DNA of 5,791 bases, from NCBI GenBank assembly GCA_041584055.1, contig JBFHER010000258.1, forward strand, positions 1-5,791. Reading direction: 5' to 3'. Numbering within the stretch: position 1 is the first letter of the stretch; each line of letters begins with the position of its first letter. The notes beneath the pieces are model-generated. The model did no database searches and was not told the DNA's origin. It worked only from the letters and a program-made list of their open reading frames with translations. Origin of the DNA: JBFHER01 sp041584055. Lineage in GTDB: Bacteria; Bacteroidota; Bacteroidia; Bacteroidales; UBA5342. Positions 1 through 5,197 of the stretch are shown piece after piece. The position numbers and the translations under genes were made by a program.

Positions 1-173
1 CCTTTATCCTTGCTTTTTACAAGTTCACCAAACACGGTCGTTCCTATCAGGAACACAGCAAGAATGATCCAGTTAAATGCACTAAAATGTCCGGAAGCAA
101 CATCGCTGCTCCCAAAAGCAAAAACAGGGATGCCCCATAAGAGCATCCCCGTAATAACTATTTTGTTTTTCAT
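1..173 (-). CDS. Probable sodium:solute symporter (SSS family), N-terminal fragment
   Basis: This is an open frame of 57 codons from an ATG at 171-173 that runs off the left edge. It is too short to rest on length alone. Residues 1-20 form a hydrophobic stretch ending in VFAFG, which reads as a signal peptide or first membrane helix. A short soluble stretch follows, then a second hydrophobic segment (about residues 34-50, FNWIILAVFLIGTTVFGEL) and a basic turn (VKSKDK). A leading hydrophobic segment, then a W-I-I-type first core helix and a lysine-rich loop, is how many Bacteroidota SSS transporters begin; this is recalled family knowledge, not a search. The start lies 24 bases after the GH88 stop, so the two are probably co-transcribed, and a symporter would fit import of the sugars GH88 releases. 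No strong ribosome binding site is seen. Substrate and even the exact family need the missing part; another polytopic membrane protein is possible. Confidence 0.6.
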   Translation of the reverse strand, partial: MKNKIVITGMLLWGIPVFAFGSSDVASGHFSAFNWIILAVFLIGTTVFGELVKSKDK

Positions 174-197
174 TTTATGCTTTGACACTTTGCCAAA

Positions 198-1376
198 TTA
201 CTTTTCGTCTATTTTTTTAAGACGTAAAAGTGCCTCCATGTAATAATAGTCGGCGTAGATGATTGGCACATCGATCTCAGACCCACGTGGATGGTGACCT
301 GTTGAATGCAATAAAATTGCCTGGTTCTCATCTCCACTTAAATAGTCTTTTGACAAATGGTTAATCAATGCTCTTGCAGCATCCAGGTATTTCTTACTTG
401 CTTCCTCAGATTTTACCAAACCTGACAATTCCAACATCCCACAGGCAGCAACAGCAGCTGCAGAAGCATCTTTTGGTGAATTTGGAATTTTTGGATCATC
501 GAAATCCCAGTATGGAATGCCATCTTCCGGAAGTCTTTCGAGGAATTTATCAGCTAATTTTTCAGATGTCTCAAGAAAATCCTCACGCCCTGTTTCACGA
601 TAACTCATTGCAAAGCCGTAGATTCCCCATCCCTGACCTCTGGCCCACATGGACTCATCCGCATAACCCTGATGCGTTACACCTTTTATAAATTCTCCTG
701 TATTCTCATCAAAAACACCCACATGATAAATTGTATAATCCGGTCTTACGATATTCTCCATTGTCACCTCTGCATGTCTCACAGCGATATCATACAAGCC
801 TTTGTTTTCTCCGTTTTTAGCTGCCCAGAATAACAACTCCAGGTTCATCATGTTATCGATGATAGTATTGTGCGGATACTCTTTCTTTGATGGCCACGAG
901 AGAATGGTTCCGACATTTGGATTGTAGAGTGTAGCCAGCGTATCTGCAGCATCCAGCATAACTTGAATGTAGGCTTTGTTTCCGGTTAGTCTATATCCAT
1001 TTCCAAAACTACAGTACACCATAAAACCAATGTCATGATCAGAAGCAGGTGTTTTTGCAAGAATTTCAATTGGAGCGGTAAATCTTTCAGCTTCTTTGCG
1101 AATGGCCTCATCACCTGACATTTCATAGGCATACCATAACACACCGGGCCAGAATCCACTGGTCCAATCCCTAACACCAACAAGATTCCAATTCTTTTGC
1201 CCCTTATCAATGTTTCTGGGATAAGCATCAGCTGCATCAAGCGTTGGTAATGCTGCTCTCACTTTTTCAACACACACATCCATTGGATCGTTTTTCACCT
1301 CTGCTTTTTTTGATGTACAAGCTACAAATGAGACAAGTCCTATCAACAATAATAATTTCAACTTTTTCATATTCAT
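198..1376 (-). CDS. GH88 family unsaturated glucuronyl hydrolase-like lipoprotein
   Basis: A 392-residue protein of the usual GH88 length. GH88 enzymes hydrolyse the 4,5-unsaturated uronic acid left at the non-reducing end of oligosaccharides after polysaccharide lyase action, by hydration of the double bond. Residues 1-19 form a lipoprotein signal peptide with a lipobox (FVAC, Cys20); the following TSKKA lacks an acidic export signal, suggesting an anchored periplasmic enzyme. Family-type motifs in order are DWTSGFWPG (70-78), SDHDIGF (112-118), IIDNMMNLELLFWA (172-185), HQGYADESMWARGQGWGIYGF (235-255) and YWDFDDP (289-295) followed by KDASAAA. Asp115 and Asp174 probably correspond to the two catalytic-site aspartates of characterised unsaturated glucuronyl hydrolases. 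The fold should be an alpha6/alpha6 barrel. The ATG at 1376 is used; an ATG two codons later (1370) would keep the lipobox intact. GH105 is the nearest alternative, but the motifs favour GH88. The glycan substrate is not readable from this window. Confidence 0.93.
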   Translation of the reverse strand: MNMKKLKLLLLIGLVSFVACTSKKAEVKNDPMDVCVEKVRAALPTLDAADAYPRNIDKGQKNWNLVGVRDWTSGFWPGVLWYAYEMSGDEAIRKEAERFTAPIEILAKTPASDHDIGFMVYCSFGNGYRLTGNKAYIQVMLDAADTLATLYNPNVGTILSWPSKKEYPHNTIIDNMMNLELLFWAAKNGENKGLYDIAVRHAEVTMENIVRPDYTIYHVGVFDENTGEFIKGVTHQGYADESMWARGQGWGIYGFAMSYRETGREDFLETSEKLADKFLERLPEDGIPYWDFDDPKIPNSPKDASAAAVAACGMLELSGLVKSEEASKKYLDAARALINHLSKDYLSGDENQAILLHSTGHHPRGSEIDVPIIYADYYYMEALLRLKKIDEK

Positions 1377-1405
1377 TTATTTGCCAACCTTTGTTTTTTA
1401 AAAAC

Positions 1406-1413
1406 CGATATCG
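1406..1413. promoter_or_regulatory. Candidate operator palindrome in the GH88 leader
   Basis: CGATATCG is a perfect 8-base palindrome. It lies 29 bases before the GH88 start codon and just downstream of the candidate -7 box at 1441-1448. An AT-flanked palindrome with a CG-rich step at this place is what a LacI-type or similar repressor would bind. Nothing in the window encodes such a regulator. An 8-base palindrome can occur by chance, so the case rests mainly on its position. Confidence 0.25.
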
Positions 1414-1440
1414 ATTGTTAACATTATAGTTTCAGTGATA

Positions 1441-1448
1441 CGAAAGTA
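1441..1448 (-). promoter_or_regulatory. Possible -7 promoter element for GH88-symporter unit
   Basis: On the minus strand this reads TACTTTCG, seven of eight positions of the Bacteroidota -7 element TAnnTTTG. It stands 64 bases upstream of the GH88 start, nearly the same spacing as the better box before GH30 (65 bases). No TTG -33 element is visible at the expected distance. Another near match (TATCTTTT) lies further upstream, within about 1580-1592, so the true start of transcription is uncertain. Confidence 0.25.
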
Positions 1449-1657
1449 TTGAATTCCATGCTTGAGCGATAGGCTTAAAATCCCAATCTATGGGAATAAT
1501 GTTGCATGGTGCAAAATAACACTGATAATCAGGGATGATTGGTCCGTGAAATTTATATCAGCAAAACCTGGATTCGCAATTTGTAATACAAAAAGATACA
1601 CAAAAAAAACGAACAGGTTCCAGTCCAAAAACAACGGATATGGCAACTCAATAGCAA

Positions 1658-1691
1658 AAAAGAGGAACTCTAATTAAAAAGTTCCTCTTTT
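1658..1691 (-). terminator. Intrinsic terminator after the GH30 gene (possibly bidirectional)
   Basis: AAAAGAGGAACT (1658-1669) pairs perfectly with AGTTCCTCTTTT (1680-1691), giving a 12-base stem and a 10-base AT-rich loop. Read on the minus strand, the 3' arm runs directly into a T tract (TTTTTT, then GC), the classic rho-independent form, 51 bases after the GH30 stop codon. On the plus strand the arm also ends in TTTT followed by GATTTTTTG, so it could stop transcripts from either side. It separates GH30 transcription from the GH88 unit. Confidence 0.9.
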
Positions 1692-1742
1692 GATTTTTTG
1701 CGATTGGTACTTACAAAGGAAGTTGTTGCAGGGCAATTATCC

Positions 1743-3188
1743 CTAAACGTTCACGACGATCGTATTAATAGACTTTCCTTTAACATCAACTGCGAAAGGC
1801 ATATCTCCCACCTTCAACTGAATAGTCTTCGCATCATCTTCGGTGTTATTAATCAAAACCACGATGCGTCCATCCTTTAATTTAAATGCGATGTGATCCT
1901 TACCTGAAGATGATTTCAGATAGTGGTCACCCGGTTGTACAAAATGGGACAAATGCTTAAATAAATAAAACTCGTCATTGTAGGTCACCTCTTTTGATTT
2001 TGAATCTACAACCACCATTGAATTCTGCGGCCACCCCCATGCACTTTTACCTGTTTCGTCAAGAATCATATTCCAATACAGGTAAGAACCGGCGCCATTA
2101 TTGAAATAATGCACCATGGATTCCCAGGATCTTTGCAATGATGTCCAGTCATTTTCATGCTCACCACATTTATTTTCGGTTTGCATGAATTTGATGTTTG
2201 GATAAGCTTTTGAAATGGTTGGGATGGATCTTTCTCCATTCCATTGAAAACCAACACCTTTAATGTATTTTTTTGCATTCTTGTTATCCAAAGCATAGCT
2301 TACGTATCGTGGATCAGGACTGTTAATGGTACCCAGCCATATTTCCGTATCAAGACCATCTTCTTCAAATTTTGGTCCCAGGAAGTCACCGATAAAATAG
2401 GTCATATCTTCGGTATACCATGTGCAGGCAGGCCAGTTAGGAGCATAGAGTATTTCGTTTTGCGGCATAATCATAAAAACGGGTGTTCCAGCTTCTTCAT
2501 AGGCTTTTACAAATTTTGAAAAGTAGAGTGCATAGGCTTCCAGGTAACGTTTCTCCATTTTAAAAGCAGTTGAACTTATGCGTATCTCTTTTCCAGGCGC
2601 CATCTCATTTCCACCTGTACGGCCACCCATGTCGCCCGCGCGCAGTGAATAATGTTCGTTCACCTTCATCCATGCCGGTGGTGTCCATGGTGATCCCCAA
2701 AGTTTAAAATCAGGACGTCGACTGAAGGCTTCCCTGATGTATGGAATCATGATAAAACGATCCCTGTGGATGTTGAAATCCCGCATCCCAAAATCTTCCG
2801 GCACATCGTTCATTGAGTAGTAACTCAAGGCATAATCACTGGCACCAATGGGAACACGGCCCATTGAAAAGTGACAACCTTCTTTGCTGAACAAGGCATC
2901 AAACACCTCATCTGCGGCCTTTTTATCCAGCGCTAACATGGCCGTCCACCCCAATTCATTGAACGCACCACCAATGCCGTCGATGACCTGCAACAAACTA
3001 TCGCTGTAAACTACAATATCAGCTTTTGCTGCATCCCCATTTTTCACTTTAAATTTTTTGGGTGAAATCCAGCGTTCTGTTTGCGTCGTATAAACCATTT
3101 CTACCTTCTGGGCATACAGTGAAGCTGTTCCCAAAACCAAAGCCATGATCGCGGCTATACTTTTCCCGCTTATTCCAAACATTTTCAT
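1743..3188 (-). CDS. Secreted GH30 family glycoside hydrolase
   Basis: A 481-residue protein from the chosen ATG at 3188. GH30 enzymes are retaining hydrolases with a TIM barrel plus a side beta domain; known activities include beta-glucosidase/glucosylceramidase, beta-1,6-glucanase and beta-xylosidase. Residues 1-26 form a signal peptide ending SLYA before Gln27. The GGAFNE motif follows at about 73-78 and GSPWTPPAWMK at 165-175. The acid/base motif MPQNE gives Glu245, and MQTENKCG gives the nucleophile Glu338. YLYWNMILD and WGWPQNS follow. The last 60 or so residues form the C-terminal beta domain with a typical LINNT strand. Two catalytic glutamates about 93 residues apart fit the family. 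The frame stays open to an ATG at 3290, but those 34 residues precede the signal peptide and overlap a promoter box, so the start at 3188 (or 3182) is preferred. Subfamily and substrate are not resolved. It is closed by the terminator at 1658-1691. Confidence 0.93.
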   Translation of the reverse strand: MKMFGISGKSIAAIMALVLGTASLYAQKVEMVYTTQTERWISPKKFKVKNGDAAKADIVVYSDSLLQVIDGIGGAFNELGWTAMLALDKKAADEVFDALFSKEGCHFSMGRVPIGASDYALSYYSMNDVPEDFGMRDFNIHRDRFIMIPYIREAFSRRPDFKLWGSPWTPPAWMKVNEHYSLRAGDMGGRTGGNEMAPGKEIRISSTAFKMEKRYLEAYALYFSKFVKAYEEAGTPVFMIMPQNEILYAPNWPACTWYTEDMTYFIGDFLGPKFEEDGLDTEIWLGTINSPDPRYVSYALDNKNAKKYIKGVGFQWNGERSIPTISKAYPNIKFMQTENKCGEHENDWTSLQRSWESMVHYFNNGAGSYLYWNMILDETGKSAWGWPQNSMVVVDSKSKEVTYNDEFYLFKHLSHFVQPGDHYLKSSSGKDHIAFKLKDGRIVVLINNTEDDAKTIQLKVGDMPFAVDVKGKSINTIVVNV

Positions 3189-3253
3189 TTTGATTGTATT
3201 TAGTTTAAATAATACCTTGTAGCCAAAATAAGAAATGGCTATTTTACTAAAAA

Positions 3254-3261
3254 CAAAGGTA
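3254..3261 (-). promoter_or_regulatory. -7 promoter element upstream of GH30
   Basis: On the minus strand this reads TACCTTTG, an exact match to the Bacteroidota -7 consensus TAnnTTTG, 65 bases upstream of the preferred GH30 start. The nearest ATTG upstream is about 26 bases away, longer than the usual -33 to -7 spacing, so recognition may depend on an activator. Its position inside the longer open frame supports the later start codon. Confidence 0.5.
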
Positions 3262-3279
3262 TAATCACGTTTATTTATG

Positions 3280-3320
3280 ATTGAGGACAATCATCTCAAT
3301 TAATGCAAAATTTGTTGCAT
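3280..3320. repeat. Pair of adjacent inverted repeats upstream of the GH30 promoter
   Basis: Two short inverted repeats stand next to each other: ATTGAG-n9-CTCAAT (3280-3300) and ATGCAA-n6-TTGCAT (3303-3320). Both have perfect 6-base arms. They lie 19-59 bases upstream of the -7 box at 3254-3261, where activators or response regulators bind. A regulatory role is inferred from position and symmetry only. The first can also fold as GATTG-AGGA-CAATC (3279-3292). Confidence 0.35.
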
Positions 3321-3382
3321 ACAAATAAAATAGAATACAATTTGATTTTAGCAATTGAAAATCCATGAGGCAGAAAGAAACT

Positions 3383-3472
3383 TTATTTTAACAAAATCTG
3401 GAGATTTTCTTTTTTATCACCTGATGGGTTGGTGTTGATATCAAACCTTCCAAAGGGCGCAGTATAACGCAT
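3383..3472 (-). CDS. Possible 29-residue ORF behind the FISUMP gene
   Basis: An ATG at 3470-3472, 8 bases after the FISUMP stop codon, opens a frame of 29 residues (starting MRYTAPFGRF, ending LQILLK) that stops at 3383-3385. It has no signal peptide and no family I recognise. The tight spacing and the balanced composition (charged, aromatic and proline residues, not AT-driven K/N/I repeats) are the only support. It may be a small translated peptide, the remnant of a decayed gene, or chance. A short AT-rich inverted repeat (3393-3408) lies inside it. Confidence 0.15.
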   Translation of the reverse strand: MRYTAPFGRFDINTNPSGDKKENLQILLK

Positions 3473-3480
3473 CTTTTGGA

Positions 3481-5031
3481 TTACTTGTTCTTTATGCATC
3501 GTACATTTTTGTATATATCAGATCTGGATAAAGTTGATGCATGATGAACTGTATCGTAATACCACCTAAAATGATAATAAGCAACCGCATCCATACCTTT
3601 CACATATTCTGGGGTTGAGGTCCAGAATTGTGCTTCAAATCCCAAATCCATATATCCATTTGCAGTCATTCTTCCTGAAGGCAGGACATTGAACCCAAGT
3701 GCATTCGTTCCGTTAACCGTTGCACTTGTGCTTGAACCTTCTTTTACCTTCCAACCCGTCTCTGACTTCAAGGCAACGCCCTCCTGTCCACTATAACCAT
3801 AGGTCGCAACACTTTCAATAAGTGCATCCCACTGTTGAACAGTAGGAACACTCCAACCCTCAGGGCATGCAGTCATTGCCGTTTCCCAATTATAGAACTT
3901 TCCATAAACATCGCAATAGGAAGAACTATCGTTGTAACAATAGGAATTATCCGGGATATAATAGTTTAAATTTTCTGCCATCCATGTCTCATCACCGATG
4001 GTCACTGTTTTGTATACGTGACGATCCCGGGGATCGGTTACTAAACCAGTTTTAAGTTGAGGCTCTTCCACATAAAAGCTCCACATTTCGCTTTCTACGA
4101 GATTGCCCTGTTCATCTTTGGCAACCACCTTCCAATAATAGGTGGTATTTAAGTTTAACTGTGTCAATTTATAGGAGGTGTCCCTCATTTCACTCACGAA
4201 AGCAGTCCTGAGATCGGGAATTGTATCCAAATATAAATCATAGGTTATGATTGGATAAGTTCCTGCATAAGCTTGTGATGCGTTCCAATTTAAAAAGACA
4301 AAATATGGCCGTATGATGTATACTGAATTTTTCGGACCAAGCAATGTAAAATCAGAAGGCGGTCCCATTTTAGTTGTAAACGACATGATTTCGCTGGCTT
4401 TTTCCCCACCAAATTTATCTATCACTATCACCTTCCAAAAATAGTTTGTATTTGGTGTCAGTGTCATCTCAAAATTCAATTCAGTTTGTTCAACAACCAT
4501 CTTCTGAGGTTCTGGCAAGGTATCCACAAAAAGACGATAGTACAATTCATCACCGTCGCGATCACTGGATGCCAACCAACTAAAATTCATCATATAATCA
4601 ACGATGTCGGGTTCGTTTTTTGGATAATTAAGGATTACGGTGTCGGGCGCGTAATTATCGGTAGAGAAGTTCCAAACGGAGCTTTCCGCTTCGCCCCCAT
4701 TTCCATCACTGGCAACCACTTTCCAAAAGTATTTCTCATGAGGGAGCAATGTTGGACTAAAAGATGTTTCTTTAAGTTTACTTCCAAGCAATGGCATGTT
4801 GAGCGAATCAGTTCCCAAAAAAACATTGTAAACAATTTCATCTCCATTCGGATCTGTTACTTTTTGCCAAATCAATGAAGTATTTGTGTTGACCTGAATT
4901 GCATTGATGAACGGCTGACTTAGAGATGGTGATTGAGGCAACAAATTCACATGTTCTTCCTTACAAGACAAAACAACAATTGAAAAAACAATTGCAAACC
5001 AAATTCCAGGGTAAATTTTTATTGCTTTCAT
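3481..5031 (-). CDS. Lipoprotein with three FN3-like repeats and C-terminal FISUMP domain
   Basis: A 516-residue protein. Residues 1-22 form a lipoprotein signal peptide with lipobox VVLSC (Cys23). The next residues, KEEH, resemble the K-(D/E)2 lipoprotein export signal described in Bacteroidota, so surface display is plausible. Three fibronectin-III-like repeats follow at about 31-125, 128-221 and 223-322. Each closes with an aromatic-WKV block (YFWKVVASDGNGG, YFWKVIVIDKFGG, YYWKVVAKDEQGN), with the tryptophans at 103, 199 and 300. Residues 330-515 match the Fibrobacter succinogenes major paralogous (FISUMP) domain: DPRDRHVYKTVTIGDETWMAENLNY starts it (split here as DPRDRHVYKTV and TIGDETWMAENLNY), then GKFYNW, CPEGWSVPT, GFNVLPSGR, FWTST and the terminal VRCI. 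FISUMP function is poorly defined; adhesion or glycan contact is often supposed. No catalytic site is seen. The gene has its own candidate promoter and stands alone between two gaps of 166 and 292 bases. Confidence 0.9.
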   Translation of the reverse strand: MKAIKIYPGIWFAIVFSIVVLSCKEEHVNLLPQSPSLSQPFINAIQVNTNTSLIWQKVTDPNGDEIVYNVFLGTDSLNMPLLGSKLKETSFSPTLLPHEKYFWKVVASDGNGGEAESSVWNFSTDNYAPDTVILNYPKNEPDIVDYMMNFSWLASSDRDGDELYYRLFVDTLPEPQKMVVEQTELNFEMTLTPNTNYFWKVIVIDKFGGEKASEIMSFTTKMGPPSDFTLLGPKNSVYIIRPYFVFLNWNASQAYAGTYPIITYDLYLDTIPDLRTAFVSEMRDTSYKLTQLNLNTTYYWKVVAKDEQGNLVESEMWSFYVEEPQLKTGLVTDPRDRHVYKTVTIGDETWMAENLNYYIPDNSYCYNDSSSYCDVYGKFYNWETAMTACPEGWSVPTVQQWDALIESVATYGYSGQEGVALKSETGWKVKEGSSTSATVNGTNALGFNVLPSGRMTANGYMDLGFEAQFWTSTPEYVKGMDAVAYYHFRWYYDTVHHASTLSRSDIYKNVRCIKNK

Positions 5032-5063
5032 TCGTAAAATGACTTAATTTTCATACAGTAACA

Positions 5064-5071
5064 CAAATATA
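5064..5071 (-). promoter_or_regulatory. -7 promoter element upstream of the FISUMP lipoprotein gene
   Basis: On the minus strand this reads TATATTTG, an exact match to the Bacteroidota -7 consensus TAnnTTTG, 32 bases before the start codon. No good TTG -33 element is found about 20 bases further upstream, where GTGA stands instead. The surrounding AT richness raises the chance of a coincidental match. Confidence 0.45.
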
Positions 5072-5113
5072 ATATTTTCAATCATTTTAGATCACTCTGA
5101 CACAGAAATTGGC

Positions 5114-5135
5114 AGCATTTTGCAAGCACAATGCT
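5114..5135. repeat. Inverted repeat between plug-protein and FISUMP genes
   Basis: AGCATT (5114-5119) pairs with AATGCT (5130-5135) across a 10-base loop. On the minus strand, in the direction of the genes, it is not followed by a T tract, so it is a poor terminator for the upstream gene. On the plus strand a TTTTTA follows. Further AAGCAT/ATGCTT copies lie at about 5162-5184. It may be a weak terminator, a regulator site or chance. Confidence 0.25.
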
Positions 5136-5197
5136 TTTTATAACAATTGATTCGTCACATAAAGCATGCATCTTACAAGCATCCTGGCCTAACAACA

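Larger units (their letters stand above)
1377..1655. other. Non-coding upstream region of the GH88 gene
   Basis: Together with the terminator hairpin and its flank, this makes a 366-base gene-free gap between GH30 and GH88. I find no convincing protein: the open frames here match no recognisable family. The stretch holds several short inverted repeats read on the plus strand: TTGCA-TGG-TGCAA (1502-1514), CTGAT-A-ATCAG (1522-1532), TCCCA-ATCTA-TGGGA (1481-1495) and the palindrome CGATATCG (1406-1413). A weak -7-like box lies at 1441-1448. The likely content is the promoter, leader and regulator sites for the GH88-symporter unit. No riboswitch class is recognised. Confidence 0.6.

Noticed and set aside
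10..243. 77-residue plus-strand frame at the left end
   Set aside because: It is antisense to the start of the symporter fragment and the end of GH88, and its composition is that of a shadow frame.
1462..1677. 71-residue plus-strand frame in the GH30-GH88 gap
   Set aside because: It runs into the terminator hairpin, has no recognisable family and is rich in K/N from AT-rich DNA. It is more likely chance than a gene.
3310..3326. ATTTGT-TGCAT-ACAAAT as a second hairpin
   Set aside because: It overlaps the ATGCAA-n6-TTGCAT repeat and is an alternative folding of the same bases rather than a separate element.
3393..3408. AAAATCT-GG-AGATTTT inverted repeat as FISUMP terminator
   Set aside because: The stem is AT-rich with a 2-base loop (or 6 pairs with a 4-base loop), and on the gene strand it is not followed by a T tract. 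The T-rich side is on the plus strand.
3435..3444. TTGATATCAA palindrome
   Set aside because: It is a perfect 10-base palindrome, but it lies about 175 bases upstream of the GH30 -7 box with no promoter beside it, so a regulatory role is not supported.
4486..4878. 130-residue plus-strand frame
   Set aside because: It is fully antisense to the FN3-like repeats of the FISUMP lipoprotein and has no recognisable domain.
4600..5031. Possible FN3 repeat duplication at DNA level
   Set aside because: The three FN3-like units share only short protein motifs; I see no long DNA identity between them, so there is no recent tandem duplication.
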